From Polyangiaceae bacterium (GTDB lineage Bacteria > Myxococcota_A > Polyangia > Polyangiales > Polyangiaceae), in NCBI GenBank assembly GCA_020849655.1, contig JADLFU010000044.1, positions 1 through 64,000 of the forward strand: a DNA stretch of 64,000 nucleotides. Reading direction: 5' to 3'. The number at the start of each line of letters is the position of its first letter. Within the stretch, counting starts at the first letter, position 1. This document shows positions 1 to 9,055 of the stretch, in pieces. The notes beneath the pieces are model-generated. The model saw only the letters and a program-made list of their open reading frames with translations, ran no database searches and had not been told where the DNA came from. The position numbers and the translations under genes were made by a program.

Positions 1-441
1 GCCGAAGTCTGTCCCCGCTTCGGTCTGCTTCTGCCCGCCTGCCCACGTTCCCCAGTACGTTCCGCCTGGAGGTTGATAGTAGTAGACATACTCCAGGATC
101 CCTGGGTTCCGGTGCGCGGGGTGCCTCAGCGGTTGATACCCGAGCGACACAAGCGTCCTCACCTCGGTGCACACCTTCGCCGGACCACCGGCGCTTCCCG
201 CCGCGCCGCCCTCTCCGGACTGCCCCCCGGCTCCGCTCTGGGTCGTCCCCGACGCTCCGCCACCCGGGCCACCTCCGCCTCCCGAGCCTCCCTGCACGGC
301 CCCAGCCGCCCCAGCCGCTGTGCCCACACGTCCGGCTCCGCCGCCCGCGCCGCCCGCCGGGTTGACGCTCTCGCCGCCACCCGAGCAGCCGGCTGCCACG
401 TGGCCCGCGGCCACCACCACACCAACCGCCACCCACCTCAC
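1..441 (-). CDS. Gly-rich lipoprotein, 3' end cut by window edge
   Basis: The frame reads from a GTG at 441 down to base 1 without a stop, so its C-terminus lies outside the window (147 codons seen). The N-terminus is a hydrophobic signal followed by the lipobox-like AAGC (Cys about residue 19), so the mature protein is probably a lipid-anchored envelope protein. About 90 residues of Gly/Ala/Ser-rich linker follow, then an ordered part with a Tyr cluster near residues 125-130. The same architecture (lipid anchor, flexible tether, small folded domain) recurs elsewhere in this window. The start overlaps the stop of the frame upstream as GTGA. Function of the folded part is not recognisable because it is incomplete. 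Confidence 0.6.
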   Translation of the reverse strand, partial: MRWVAVGVVVAAGHVAAGCSGGGESVNPAGGAGGGAGRVGTAAGAAGAVQGGSGGGGGPGGGASGTTQSGAGGQSGEGGAAGSAGGPAKVCTEVRTLVSLGYQPLRHPAHRNPGILEYVYYYQPPGGTYWGTWAGGQKQTEAGTDFG

Positions 442-641
442 AGCGGCCGCCCAGCTTCCGTGGCGATCCGCACCGCCTCGCGCTCGGCCTCGAGCGCCTC
501 CAGCAATCGTCGCTCGGCAGCCGAACGCTTGCGGGCGATGCCTGGCCCGTACCCGTGCTCGGTGCGGCAGACCTCGACCTTAGCGCGCAGCGGCGCGGCG
601 TGCGCCGCCGCCGGGAGTAGAAACGCGAGCCGCGCCCCCAC
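438..641 (-). CDS. Possible small secreted protein or gene remnant
   Basis: A 67-codon frame from a GTG at 641 ends with a TGA that overlaps the GTG of the lipoprotein at 441 (GTGA), the junction style used by real gene pairs in this window. The first 15 residues look like a short signal peptide ending in AHA. The rest is charged and helix-prone, with many Glu, Arg and Ala. No family is recognised. The frame stays open upstream to 1082 but its content there looks random, so this may be a real small gene or a decayed one. Confidence 0.3.
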   Translation of the reverse strand: MGARLAFLLPAAAHAAPLRAKVEVCRTEHGYGPGIARKRSAAERRLLEALEAEREAVRIATEAGRPL

Positions 642-887
642 GCGACGGCGGAATCGATCAGCGCGGGATCGATCTCGAGGGTCACGTCGGGTGTCCACCT
701 CGCCAGGCTCGCACGAGACGGACACGCGAGGCGATCCCTGTTCGCAGCACGTCGTCCGCCCAGGCGAGCGAGTCGCGGCTCGCCCTGTGCATCTGGGGCA
801 TGCAGCGGAGCGAGCACGCGTGCTGGACCCGCGCGCCAGCCATGTCGAGGTGCCATCAGGCAGCGCGACCGGCCCGCGCGCGCCCGA
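642..887. other. Disordered stretch, no convincing gene
   Basis: Between the minus-strand frames and the plus-strand fragment starting at 888 no frame on either strand shows protein-like composition over a useful length. Coding switches strand here and the plus-strand neighbour lacks its 5' part, so the stretch is best read as a rearrangement scar. Confidence 0.4.
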
Positions 888-1118
888 ATGGGTCAGCGCG
901 TCGCGGGCTCGCGCTCCTCCTCGGTCGCCGCTCGGAGCTCCACGTACCGCGTGAGGATTGAGCGCCGCGGCGGCCGCACGGTCGAGCTGTGGGTCGACGA
1001 CACGAAGATCCACGCCTATGAGGACGCCGCCCCGCTCGCTGGCCCCGACCATCACCTCGGGTTCGACGACCGGGGGGCCCACGTGTGCTTCGACAACCTC
1101 AAGGTCACCCCGCTGTGA
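888..1118 (+). pseudogene. C-terminal fragment of a concanavalin-like (DUF1080-type) domain protein
   Basis: From about 930 to the TGA at 1116-1118 the frame encodes a good beta-sandwich tail: alternating strands, VELWVDDTKI, an acidic turn, then HLGFDD and a terminal CFDNLKV. This resembles the last strands of DUF1080/DUF1961-like concanavalin domains, which end in FDNLKV-type motifs. Upstream of about 930 the frame is open but not domain-like, so only the last third of the domain remains. I see this as a 5'-truncated gene. Its stop overlaps the GTG of the next gene (GTGA at 1115-1118), showing that the old operon junction survived the truncation. Confidence 0.45.
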
Positions 1119-1906
1119 GGCGCGCGCTCGCCGCCGCGCTCGCGCTCGCGCTCGGCGCGTCGCTGCCCTCGTGCAAGCGCCAGCACTACGCCGCCGAGAC
1201 CCTGCCGGAGCTGCCGTACCCGACCTGCGAGGGACCGACCGAGGCGCTCTACGAGACGACGCTGATGAGCGGCGCGAACGACACGCGCATGCCGATCGTC
1301 GAGAGGTTCCGCTGGGAGCGCCGGGGCTGCTACTTCGCCGCCGTCGTGCGGCAGGAGTGGCCCGCGCAGATCGCCGACGTCGAGGTGGTCTACGACGGGG
1401 AGCTGCGCCCGCTGCGCGCGTGGCGGCGGCTCACGATGCCTCACTCGCCGCGCGCCGACGGCGGCGCCGACACGAAGAGCTACGAGCTGCGCACGACCCC
1501 GATCGGCGTCCGGCACAGGGCGCTCTCGGGCGCGGTCGATCTCGAGACGCTGCGGGCGCCGCGCGCGGCGGACGTCGTCGTCGCCGCTGGCCGCGGCGTC
1601 ATCGGCGTGTGGCTGGCGAAGGCGAAGCTGGGCGTCGGCGAAAAGACGCGCGCCGGCGTGCTCGACGTGCGCGGCGTCGAGAAGCTCGAGCAGGGCGCGC
1701 TCGAGCGTCTGCCCGACCGGCGCGTCGAGGCGCTCGGCCGCACCGTGCGCGTCTACACGTTCTTCGGCAAGGAGACCGTCTTCGCCGACGAGCACGACCG
1801 CGTGATCGGCGATCTCGCGGGCCTCGTCGACGCGCGCGCCGCGGGCCGCGCCGTGCCGCCGCCGATGCCGACGTACGCCCCGATCGATCCGGCGCGCACG
1901 CCGTGA
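1115..1906 (+). CDS. Hypothetical lipoprotein
   Basis: 263 residues from a GTG that overlaps the preceding stop by GTGA. The N-terminus is a classic signal (two Arg, then an Ala/Leu run) ending in LPSC, a lipobox, so the protein should be exported and lipid-anchored at about Cys20. The mature part is mixed alpha/beta with several Trp and Tyr and no low-complexity tether, unlike other lipoproteins here. I do not recognise a family. The next gene starts 18 bp downstream and appears to have its own short-leader promoter. Start choice rests on the signal peptide and the tetranucleotide overlap. Confidence 0.75.
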   Translation: MRRALAAALALALGASLPSCKRQHYAAETLPELPYPTCEGPTEALYETTLMSGANDTRMPIVERFRWERRGCYFAAVVRQEWPAQIADVEVVYDGELRPLRAWRRLTMPHSPRADGGADTKSYELRTTPIGVRHRALSGAVDLETLRAPRAADVVVAAGRGVIGVWLAKAKLGVGEKTRAGVLDVRGVEKLEQGALERLPDRRVEALGRTVRVYTFFGKETVFADEHDRVIGDLAGLVDARAAGRAVPPPMPTYAPIDPARTP

Positions 1907-1924
1907 TGCGCTACCGTCCCGCCG

Positions 1925-3325
1925 ATGGAACTCGAATTCGTCGGCGCCGCGCGGACGGTCACGGGCTCGATGCACCTCCTCCGCTCGAAGCACGCGACGG
2001 TGCTGCTCGACTGCGGCCTCTACCAGGGGCGCCGCAAGGAGTCTCGGGCGCGCAACGAGCAGCTCCCGCTGCCGGTGCGCGAGATCGACGCGGTCATCCT
2101 CTCCCACGCGCACATCGATCACTCGGGCGCGCTCCCCTTGCTCGTCAAGCGCGGCTTCTCCGGCACGATCTTCTGCACGCCGGCGACGCGCGATCTCGCG
2201 GCGGCGATGCTCGAGGACGCCGCGATGATCCAGGCGGCCGACGCGAAGTTCATCAACAAGCAGATTGATCGCGAGGGCTCCGACATGGACCCGGTGGAGC
2301 CGCTCTACGACCGGGCGGACGTCGTGCGGACGCTCTCGCAGATGGTGTCGCTGCCGTACGGGCGGAGGTTCCCCGTCGCGCCGGGCATGCACGTCACGTT
2401 CCTCGACGCGGGGCACGTCCTCGGCAGCGCGATCACGGTGCTCGACCTCGAGGAGAACAAGAAGCGCCTGGTCTTCACCGGCGATCTCGGGCGCGCCGGG
2501 ATGCCCATCCTGCGCGACCCGGACACGCCGGACGGCGCCGACGTGCTGATCACCGAGAGCACCTACGGAGACCGCCTGCACGCCCCGTACGAGCAGATGG
2601 ACGGCCAGCTCGCGGGGATCATCAAGCGCGTCACCGAGCGCGGCGGCAAGGTGATCATCCCCACGTTCGCGCTCGAGCGCGCGCAGGAGCTCATCTACTC
2701 GATCTCCAGGCTGCGCCGCGCCGGCGAGATCCCCGCGGTGGGCGTCTACGTCGACTCGCCGCTCACCGTGAAGATCACCGAGATCTTCAAGCTGCACCCC
2801 GAGTGCTACGACGACGAGACGCGCGATCGGCTGTTCTCGCGCGACTCGCCGTTCGAGTTCGCGGAGCTCGCGTACGTGGGCGACAAGGAGGAGTCGAAGC
2901 AGCTCGATCTCTCGTCGAAGCCGAGCGTGATCCTGTCGGCGAGCGGCATGTGCGAGGCGGGCCGCGTGCTGCACCACCTGAAGGCGACCGTCGAGGATCC
3001 GAAGAACGCCGTCGTCATCGTCGGCTACCAGGCCGAGCACACGCTCGGGAGGCGCATCGTCGAGCGCCGCCCGCGCGTGAAGATCTTCGGCGTCGAGCGC
3101 GAGCTGCGCGCGGAGGTGCAGGTGCTCAACGGCTTCTCGGCGCACGCCGATCAGGCCGATCTGCTCGCGTACGCCGACGGCCTGCGCGAGCGCGGCGGCA
3201 AGCTCGAGAAGATCCTGCTCGTGCACGGCGAGCCCGGCCCCCAGCGCGTGCTCGCCGACAAGCTCGCGAGGCGCGGCCACCGCGAGGTGCTGGCGCCCGC
3301 CGAGGGCGATCGCGTCTCGTTCTAG
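1925..3325 (+). CDS. MBL-fold beta-CASP RNA-processing nuclease family protein
   Basis: 466 residues. The metallo-beta-lactamase motif HAHIDH is at residues 61-66, followed by a metal-binding Asp in a TGD motif near 188 and the beta-CASP insert. Near the C-terminus GFSAHADQ (about residue 405) is the RNA-specificity (RMMBL) motif. This order matches the bacterial YSH1/CPSF73-like family of zinc-dependent ribonucleases, which act as endo- and/or exonucleases in the cytoplasm. Length is usual for the family. A TACCGT box ends 7 nt before the ATG and there is no clear Shine-Dalgarno sequence. Which RNAs are cut cannot be inferred. Confidence 0.9.
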   Translation: MELEFVGAARTVTGSMHLLRSKHATVLLDCGLYQGRRKESRARNEQLPLPVREIDAVILSHAHIDHSGALPLLVKRGFSGTIFCTPATRDLAAAMLEDAAMIQAADAKFINKQIDREGSDMDPVEPLYDRADVVRTLSQMVSLPYGRRFPVAPGMHVTFLDAGHVLGSAITVLDLEENKKRLVFTGDLGRAGMPILRDPDTPDGADVLITESTYGDRLHAPYEQMDGQLAGIIKRVTERGGKVIIPTFALERAQELIYSISRLRRAGEIPAVGVYVDSPLTVKITEIFKLHPECYDDETRDRLFSRDSPFEFAELAYVGDKEESKQLDLSSKPSVILSASGMCEAGRVLHHLKATVEDPKNAVVIVGYQAEHTLGRRIVERRPRVKIFGVERELRAEVQVLNGFSAHADQADLLAYADGLRERGGKLEKILLVHGEPGPQRVLADKLARRGHREVLAPAEGDRVSF

Positions 3326-3358
3326 GCCCGCGGTTCGCGTCACCTCCGCCTCCGCCCC

Positions 3359-4126
3359 GTGCTACGCGCGAGCGCCGTGGCCCCCGCGACGTCGACCCCG
3401 CACGAGCACCTGAAATACAAGCGCATCCTGCTGAAGCTCTCGGGCGAGGCGCTCTGCGGCCCGAGCACGTTCGGCATCGATCCCGAGACGATGCGCCTGA
3501 CGGCCGACGAGCTCGGCGAGGTCCACGCGCTCGGCGTGCAGATCGGCGTCGTGGTCGGCGGCGGCAACATCTTCCGCGGGTTGAAGGGCGCGGCGAGCGG
3601 CATGGACCGCGCGCAGAGCGACTACATGGGCATGCTCGCGACGGTCATCAACGCGCTCGCGCTGCAGGACGCGCTCGAGCAGCGCGGGGTGCCGACGCGC
3701 GTGATGACGGCGCTCGAGATCCGGCAGGTCGCGGAGCCGTACATCCGCCGCCGCGCGGTGCACCACCTGTCGAAGGGCCACCTGCTCATCTTCGCGGCCG
3801 GCACCGGGAACCCATACTTCTCGACCGACACCGCCGCGGCGCTCCGCGCGATGGAGATCAACGCGGGCGCGCTCTTCAAGGCGACGAAGGTCGACGGCAT
3901 CTACGACAAGGATCCCGTGAAGAACCCCGACGCGAAGATGTACGCGCGGGTCACCTACCAGCAGTTCATCGCCGATCGCCTGCAGGTGATGGACGCGACG
4001 GCCGTCACGCTCTGCCGCGACAACAGGATGCCGGTGCGCGTGTTCAAGCTCGGCACGCGCGGCAACGTCAAGCGCGCGTGCCTCGGCGAGGAGCTGGGGA
4101 CGCTCGTCAGCGATACGGTGTCGTGA
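3359..4126 (+). CDS. pyrH: UMP kinase
   Basis: 255 residues of the amino-acid-kinase fold. KLSGEAL (about 26-32) and [10 protein letters not shown] (about 62-71) are the phosphate-binding loops. [17 protein letters not shown] is the UMP-kinase-specific nucleotide motif. The enzyme phosphorylates UMP to UDP with ATP in pyrimidine nucleotide synthesis. Bacterial PyrH is usually near 240 residues, so the first 17 or so are an extension. A later start is possible but no better internal Met lies before KLSGEAL. The usual neighbours tsf and frr are absent here. The stop shares a base with the ATG of the next gene (TGATG). Confidence 0.95.
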   Translation: MLRASAVAPATSTPHEHLKYKRILLKLSGEALCGPSTFGIDPETMRLTADELGEVHALGVQIGVVVGGGNIFRGLKGAASGMDRAQSDYMGMLATVINALALQDALEQRGVPTRVMTALEIRQVAEPYIRRRAVHHLSKGHLLIFAAGTGNPYFSTDTAAALRAMEINAGALFKATKVDGIYDKDPVKNPDAKMYARVTYQQFIADRLQVMDATAVTLCRDNRMPVRVFKLGTRGNVKRACLGEELGTLVSDTVS

Positions 4127-5322
4127 TGCGCGCCCTCTCGCTCGTCCCGCTCGGTCTCTCGATCCTGATCGCCGCCGCTTGCGGGGGGAGCGAGTCGGCC
4201 GCGCCCTCCGCGCCGCCCGCGGGCACGGCCGGATCGTCGCAGGGCGGCGCGGGCGGCGCGGCGCAGGCCGGATCGTCGCAGGCCGGATCGTCGCAGGCCG
4301 GATCGTCGCAGGCCGGATCGTCGCAGGCCGGCGCGGCGGGCGCCGGGCCCGTCTCGACGACCGTGTTCGACGACGTGCGGATCACGAGCAATTCCGCCGG
4401 GCCCAACTTCCAGCGCGCCGACGCGTCGATCGACTTCGGCGCGGCGCCGCTCGCGAAGGCGACGTTCATCGTCGATCTGCGCTCGACGTGCTTCCCGTTC
4501 GAGCAGTGGAAGACGAGCCCGCCGCCCTCGTGGCAGAGCTGGCCCGCCGAGTGCGACGCGTTCGATCGCAACTTCGAGCTGACGCTCGACGAGCCCGCCG
4601 ACGCGGGCGGCCCCCCCGCCTTCGAGGTGATGCGCGCGATCACGCCGTTCGGCGGGCCGCTGCACCTCGAGATCGACGTGACGGATCTCGCCAACGCGCG
4701 CCCCGGCGTCCACGCCGCGCGCGTGCACATCTCGACCTGGTCGGACGGCGCGGGCAAGGTCTCGGGCTCCAACGGCGGCTGGAACGTGACCACCAAGCTC
4801 GTGCTCGAGCCCGGCGTGCCCCCGCGCCAGGTGATCGCCGCGATCCCGCTCGTGAACAAATCTCACGGCGCGGCCGACCCGTTCGGCGAGGTCGAGTTCG
4901 AGCTGCCCGCGGGCACGAAGAGCGCGCGCATCGACTACCGCGTGACGGGGCACGGCGGCCCCAACACCGACACCGGGTGCATCGGCCCCGCCGAGGAGTT
5001 CTGCAAGCGGACCCACAAGCTGTTCGCCGACGGCGTCGAGCGCGACAACGTGCAGCCCTGGCGCAGCGACTGCAAGACGCTGTGCACGAAGGCGTCCGAC
5101 CCGATGTTCCAGACCTACTGCGCCGAGAACCCCTGCGGCGCCGTGCAGAGCGTCGAGGCGCCCCGCGCCAACTGGTGCCCCGGCAGCCTGACGCCGCCCA
5201 TCTCGTTCGCGGCCGAGGAGCACCAGAAGCCCGGCAAGCACAGCTTCCGCTACGAGATCTCGCGCCTGAAGGACGGCGGCTCGTGGCGCACGAGCGCGGT
5301 GGTCTTCGCGTACGGGGGTTGA
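4126..5322 (+). CDS. Lipoprotein with a peptide-N-glycosidase F-like domain
   Basis: 398 residues. An N-terminal signal ends in IAAAC (lipobox), followed by a Gly/Ser/Gln/Ala tether with five AGSSQ units. From about residue 78 the chain has the two eight-stranded jelly-roll halves of the PNGase F fold. The C-terminal half shows GHGG, a GC-EEFC-RTH motif, PWR-DC, NP and NWCPG, the signature order of the PNGase F C-terminal domain with conserved disulfide Cys. PNGase F removes N-glycans from Asn. Here a surface-anchored glycan-processing or glycan-binding role is inferred. It overlaps pyrH by one base and abuts the amidase gene downstream. Whether all catalytic acids are kept needs an alignment. 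Confidence 0.85.
   Translation: MRALSLVPLGLSILIAAACGGSESAAPSAPPAGTAGSSQGGAGGAAQAGSSQAGSSQAGSSQAGSSQAGAAGAGPVSTTVFDDVRITSNSAGPNFQRADASIDFGAAPLAKATFIVDLRSTCFPFEQWKTSPPPSWQSWPAECDAFDRNFELTLDEPADAGGPPAFEVMRAITPFGGPLHLEIDVTDLANARPGVHAARVHISTWSDGAGKVSGSNGGWNVTTKLVLEPGVPPRQVIAAIPLVNKSHGAADPFGEVEFELPAGTKSARIDYRVTGHGGPNTDTGCIGPAEEFCKRTHKLFADGVERDNVQPWRSDCKTLCTKASDPMFQTYCAENPCGAVQSVEAPRANWCPGSLTPPISFAAEEHQKPGKHSFRYEISRLKDGGSWRTSAVVFAYGG
4267..4326 (+). repeat. 15-bp tandem repeat, four perfect copies (AGSSQ tether)
   Basis: The unit gccggatcgtcgcag occurs four times without change, with one more copy at 4228-4242. It is in frame and encodes AGSSQ in the flexible tether of the PNGase F-like lipoprotein. 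Perfect identity suggests recent copy-number change. Confidence 0.95.
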
Positions 5323-6141
5323 GTGGCGGAGCTCCGCATCGCCGCGGCGCAGCTGAACAGTCAAGACGACGTCGCGAAGAACCTCGCGGTCGTCGCCGGG
5401 GTGGTCGCGCGCGCGAAGGCCGAGGGCGCCGAGTGCGTGCTCTTGCCGGAGAACTTCGCCTTCATGGGCGGCACCGACGAGGAGCGCCGCCACGCGTCCG
5501 AGGCGCTCGACGGCGACGGCCCCATCCTGACGACGCTGCGGCGCCTCGCGCGCGAGCACGCGGTCACCCTCGTCGGGGGAGGCATGCCCGAGCGCACGGC
5601 CGACCCCGCGCGCCCGCACAACACCGCGGTCGTCGTCGCGCCCTCGGGCGAGGTGGTGGCCGCGTACCGCAAGATCCACCTGTTCGACGTCGACGTGGGC
5701 GACGGGCAGACGTACCGCGAGAGCGCCGCGGTCACGCCCGGTGACGCGCCGGTCGTGGTCGAGCTGGGGGGGCTGCGGGTGGGGCTGTCGATCTGCTACG
5801 ATCTGCGGTTCCCCGAGCTGTACCGGCGCCTCGTCGCCGACGGCGCGGTCGCGCTGCTCGTCCCCGCGGCCTTCACGCTGATGACTGGCAAGGATCACTG
5901 GCACACCCTGCTGCGCGCGCGCGCCATCGAGGATCAGTGCTGGGTGGTCGCCGCCGCGCAGTGGGGCAAGCACCCGAAGGGCCGGCAGACGTACGGCAAG
6001 AGCCTCGTCGTCGATCCGTGGGGCGACGTGGTCGCGCAGGCCGAGGAGGGCGCGCCGGTGCTGGTCCACGCGACCCTGCGAGACGAGCGCGTCCTGCAGG
6101 TGCGCCGCGCCCTCCCGTGCCTGACGCACCGGCGCTTGTGA
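5323..6141 (+). CDS. Nitrilase-superfamily carbon-nitrogen hydrolase (Nit1/omega-amidase type)
   Basis: 272 residues from a GTG directly after the previous stop. The Glu-Lys-Cys triad is visible: E43 in LPENFAF, K117 in YRKIHLFD and C158 in SICYDLRFPELYR. The CYDLRFPELYR form is typical of the Nit1/NitFhit and omega-amidase branch, whose members hydrolyse deaminated glutathione or alpha-keto-glutaramate-type amides in the cytoplasm. Length is usual. The substrate is inferred only from the branch-like motif. A metabolite-repair role would fit with glutathione synthase elsewhere in the window. Confidence 0.85.
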   Translation: MAELRIAAAQLNSQDDVAKNLAVVAGVVARAKAEGAECVLLPENFAFMGGTDEERRHASEALDGDGPILTTLRRLAREHAVTLVGGGMPERTADPARPHNTAVVVAPSGEVVAAYRKIHLFDVDVGDGQTYRESAAVTPGDAPVVVELGGLRVGLSICYDLRFPELYRRLVADGAVALLVPAAFTLMTGKDHWHTLLRARAIEDQCWVVAAAQWGKHPKGRQTYGKSLVVDPWGDVVAQAEEGAPVLVHATLRDERVLQVRRALPCLTHRRL

Positions 6142-6194
6142 GCGCGAATGAGGCGGCCCCTGCATTGGCCGTGTCGCGGGCGCGACGACTGATC

Positions 6195-6200
6195 TATGGT
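6195..6200 (+). promoter_or_regulatory. Putative -10 box TATGGT, short-leader promoter
   Basis: TATGGT lies 13 nt before the ATG at 6214. An in-frame ATG at 6196 sits inside this box, which argues against using that ATG as the start. It is one of about ten similar TAnnnT boxes close to start codons in this window. Confidence 0.4.
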
Positions 6201-6213
6201 CCGCGCCCCCCAC

Positions 6214-7272
6214 ATGCCCGGAAAAATCCTGGTCACTGGCGCGACGGGCTTCGTCGGCGCGCGCCTCGTCCGGCGGCTCGTCGACGACGGGCACCGCGTG
6301 AAGGCGATGGTGCGCGCGTCGTCGTCGCTGCGGATGCTGCGCGATCTGCCGCCCGAGCAGCTCGAGATCGTCGAGGGCGACGTGCTGATGGGCGCGACGG
6401 TGTTCCGCGCGCTCGCCGGGTGCGATCGCCTGTTCCACGTCGCGACGATGACGAAGTTCTGGGACCGCACCCCCGGCCTCATCGAGCAGACGGCCGCGCG
6501 CGGCACCGAGCTCGTCATGGAGATGGCCCGCCGCCGCGGCGTCTCGCGGGTCGTCTTCACGTCATCGGTCGCGACGCTCGGCGCGCTCGCGTCCGAGGGC
6601 GAGATGGATGAGACGCACGAGCTCAACCTCGCCGATCCCGACGAGTACGTCCGCGGCAAGCACCGCGCCGAGCAGATCGCGCTGTCGCACGCGTCCTCCG
6701 GGCTCGAGGTCGTCGCGGTGCTGCCCGGCGTGATCGTCGGCCCCGGCGACTGGAAGCCCGCGCCCGGCGGCAAGGGGATCCTCGCGTTCCTCGGCTGGAG
6801 CGCGCCGCTCGTCGACTTCCCGGTGCTCGGCGGCGGCATCAACGGCGTCGACGTCGACGACGTGGTCGGCGGCCACGTCCTCGCGATGGAGAAGGGCCGC
6901 TCGGGCGAGCGCTACATCCTCGGCGGCGAGAACGCGACGTTCGAGCAGTTCTTCAACATGCTCGCCGAGGTGAGCGGGCTGCCGAGCCCCGGCGGCCCCG
7001 TCTCGAAGGGCCTCGCGGAGCTGCTCGGGCGCCTCCTCGAGCTGCGCGCGCGGCTCACCGGCAAGGAGCCCGACTTCACCTACCGCGAGGCGCGCGACTT
7101 CGGCGCCGCGTACTCGTGGGTCACGTCGAAGAAGGCCGAGGACGAGCTCGGCTACACGCACCGGCCGCTGCGGCGCGCGCTCGCCCGCGCGGTGCAGTGG
7201 TACCTCGCGAACGGCTACGTGAAGCCCGCCGACGTCGCGCGCATCCGCGTCGATCTGCGCCTCCCCGCGTGA
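6214..7272 (+). CDS. NAD(P)-dependent epimerase/dehydratase (extended SDR)
   Basis: 352 residues. The Rossmann motif GATGFVG is at residues 9-15 and the catalytic YxxxK is Y145-K149 (YVRGK), with the SS motif before it (FTSSVATLG). This is the extended short-chain dehydrogenase fold. The overall pattern resembles HpnA-like/dihydroflavonol-reductase-like epimerases that act on sugars or sterol-like substrates. The ATG at 6214 is preferred because it starts directly with MPGKILVTG and because the upstream ATG at 6196 lies in a promoter-like box. It precedes purE with overlapping or near-overlapping ends, but no pathway link is evident. Confidence 0.85.
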   Translation: MPGKILVTGATGFVGARLVRRLVDDGHRVKAMVRASSSLRMLRDLPPEQLEIVEGDVLMGATVFRALAGCDRLFHVATMTKFWDRTPGLIEQTAARGTELVMEMARRRGVSRVVFTSSVATLGALASEGEMDETHELNLADPDEYVRGKHRAEQIALSHASSGLEVVAVLPGVIVGPGDWKPAPGGKGILAFLGWSAPLVDFPVLGGGINGVDVDDVVGGHVLAMEKGRSGERYILGGENATFEQFFNMLAEVSGLPSPGGPVSKGLAELLGRLLELRARLTGKEPDFTYREARDFGAAYSWVTSKKAEDELGYTHRPLRRALARAVQWYLANGYVKPADVARIRVDLRLPA

Positions 7273-7277
7273 GCACG

Positions 7278-7796
7278 ATGAAGCGGCGCGCGTCCTCTCC
7301 CGTCGTCGGCGTCATCATGGGCAGCGAGTCCGATCACCCGACGATGGCCGAGGCCGAGGCCGTGCTCACGCGGTTCGGCGTGCCGTTCGAGACGGCCGTG
7401 GTCTCGGCCCACCGCACGCCGGAGCGCATGTTCGAGTGGGCGAAGACAGCGGCGTCGCGCGGGCTGCGCGTCGTCATCGCGGGCGCGGGCGGCGCCGCGC
7501 ACCTGCCTGGCATGGTCGCGTCGTTGACGCCGCTGCCGGTGCTCGGCGTGCCGGTGCAGTCGAAGGCGCTCTCGGGGCTCGACAGCCTGCTGTCGATCGT
7601 CCAGATGCCCGCGGGCGTCCCCGCGGCGACGTTCGCGATCGGCCCGGCGGGCGCGGCGAACGCGGCGCTCTTCGCGGTGCGGATGCTGGCGACGTCCGAC
7701 CGGCGCCTCGCGGCGGCGCTCGCGCGGTTCCGCGACGAGAACGTGCAGAAGGTGCTGGACGGCGACGCGCGCGTGAAGAAGGGCGCGCGGCCGTGA
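7278..7796 (+). CDS. purE: N5-carboxyaminoimidazole ribonucleotide mutase
   Basis: 172 residues. The nucleotide-binding GSESD (15-19), catalytic-loop SAHRTP with H45 and [10 protein letters not shown] (69-78) are all intact, as in class I PurE. It moves the carboxyl group from N5-CAIR to CAIR in purine synthesis. A GTG at 7269 in the same frame overlaps the previous stop (GTGA) and would add three residues, so either start is possible. The stop overlaps the GTG of purK, the usual purEK pairing, so translation of the two is probably coupled. Confidence 0.95.
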   Translation: MKRRASSPVVGVIMGSESDHPTMAEAEAVLTRFGVPFETAVVSAHRTPERMFEWAKTAASRGLRVVIAGAGGAAHLPGMVASLTPLPVLGVPVQSKALSGLDSLLSIVQMPAGVPAATFAIGPAGAANAALFAVRMLATSDRRLAAALARFRDENVQKVLDGDARVKKGARP

Positions 7797-9010
7797 TCGC
7801 GCGGCCGTCGTCGAGCGTGACCGCGCGGGTCGGCATCCTCGGCGGCGGTCAGCTCGGCATGATGCTCGCGGGATCGCTCTACAAGCTCGGCGCCGACGTC
7901 GCGCTCTACGATCCCGATCCGCACGCGCCCGCGCGGCGCCGCTACGCCCACGTCACGACCGCCGCGTGGACGGACAGGGCCGCGCTCGCGAGGTTCTTCT
8001 CCGAGGTCGACGTCGTCACCTACGAGTTCGAGAACGTCGACGCGACCGTCATCACCGAGCTCGCCGGCTCGATCCCGTTTCGCCCCGGCCTCTCGGTGCT
8101 GACGACGACCCAGGATCGCCTCGCCGAGAAGCGCCTGTGCAGGGCGCATGGCCTGCCGCACGCGCGCTTCGAGGCCGCGTCCTGTGCCGACGAGCTGCGC
8201 GAGGTCGGGCGCGCGTTCGGTCTCCCGTTCATCGTCAAGACGGCGCGCGGCGGCTACGACGGCAAGGGGCAGGCGCGCGTCGTCGACGAGGCGTCGCTCG
8301 ACCGCGCGGCGGCGCAGCTCTTCGCCGACGGCGCGGCCCGTCGCTCGCTCATCCTCGAGGAGATCGTGCCCTTCACGATGGAGGCGAGCTGCATCGTCGC
8401 GCGCGACGCGGCGGGGCGCGCCGAGGTGTTCCCCGTGTTCGAGAACCACCACGAGCGCCACGTGCTCGACTGGACCCTCGTCCCCGCGCGCCTGCCGCCC
8501 GCGGTCGCCGACGCAGCGCGCGAGATCGCGCTCGACGCGGCGCGCGCGATGGACGTCGTCGGGCTGCTGACGACCGAGCTGTTCGTCGCACAGGCGGGCG
8601 CGGGCGGCAGGACGGTCGGCGAGCACGCGATCTTCGTGAACGAGTTCGCGCCGCGCCCGCACAACTCGGGGCACGTGACGCGCACCGCGACGACGCTGAG
8701 CCAGTTCGACGCGCTCGCGCGCATCCTCTGTGAGCTGCCGCTCTCGTCGCCGCGCCTGCTGAACGACGGCGCGTTCGTGATGGGCAACCTGCTCGGCGAT
8801 CTGTGGCTCGAGCGCGGCGCGCCGCACCTCGCGTTCGAGGAGTGGGCGCGTCACCCCGAGGTGCTCGACGTCGTGCTCTACGGCAAGCACGAGGCGCGAC
8901 CCGGCCGGAAGATGGGCCATTTCGTCGCGCACGCGCCCGATCCCTCGCAGGCGATCGACGCCGTCGCCGCGTTCCGGCGCGCGCTCGGGCAGGCGCACCC
9001 CGCGGGCTGA
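7793..9010 (+). CDS. purK: N5-carboxyaminoimidazole ribonucleotide synthase
   Basis: 405 residues, ATP-grasp fold. The N-terminal [10 protein letters not shown] (about 15-24) and the central [12 protein letters not shown] loop are PurK hallmarks. [11 protein letters not shown] (about 283-293) is the metal- and substrate-binding segment. The enzyme makes N5-CAIR from AIR, ATP and bicarbonate, the step before PurE. The GTG start overlaps the purE stop as GTGA, an operon arrangement seen in many bacteria. Length is slightly above the usual 360-390 residues because of a short N-terminal lead. Confidence 0.95.
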   Translation: MIARPSSSVTARVGILGGGQLGMMLAGSLYKLGADVALYDPDPHAPARRRYAHVTTAAWTDRAALARFFSEVDVVTYEFENVDATVITELAGSIPFRPGLSVLTTTQDRLAEKRLCRAHGLPHARFEAASCADELREVGRAFGLPFIVKTARGGYDGKGQARVVDEASLDRAAAQLFADGAARRSLILEEIVPFTMEASCIVARDAAGRAEVFPVFENHHERHVLDWTLVPARLPPAVADAAREIALDAARAMDVVGLLTTELFVAQAGAGGRTVGEHAIFVNEFAPRPHNSGHVTRTATTLSQFDALARILCELPLSSPRLLNDGAFVMGNLLGDLWLERGAPHLAFEEWARHPEVLDVVLYGKHEARPGRKMGHFVAHAPDPSQAIDAVAAFRRALGQAHPAG

Positions 9011-9055
9011 GCTCGCCCCACCGACAGCGCACGGCCGACAGCCGCGTCGACGGCC

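Noticed and set aside
1052-3343. 763-codon minus-strand open frame
   Set aside because: Antisense shadow of the lipoprotein and beta-CASP nuclease genes, which have strong motifs on the plus strand.
6196-6213. ATG at 6196 as start of the epimerase
   Set aside because: It lies inside a promoter-like TATGGT box, and conservation begins at MPGKILVTG (6214).
9011-9055. Rho-independent terminator between purK and the peptidase gene
   Set aside because: There is no stem followed by a T-run. No convincing intrinsic terminator was seen anywhere in the window.
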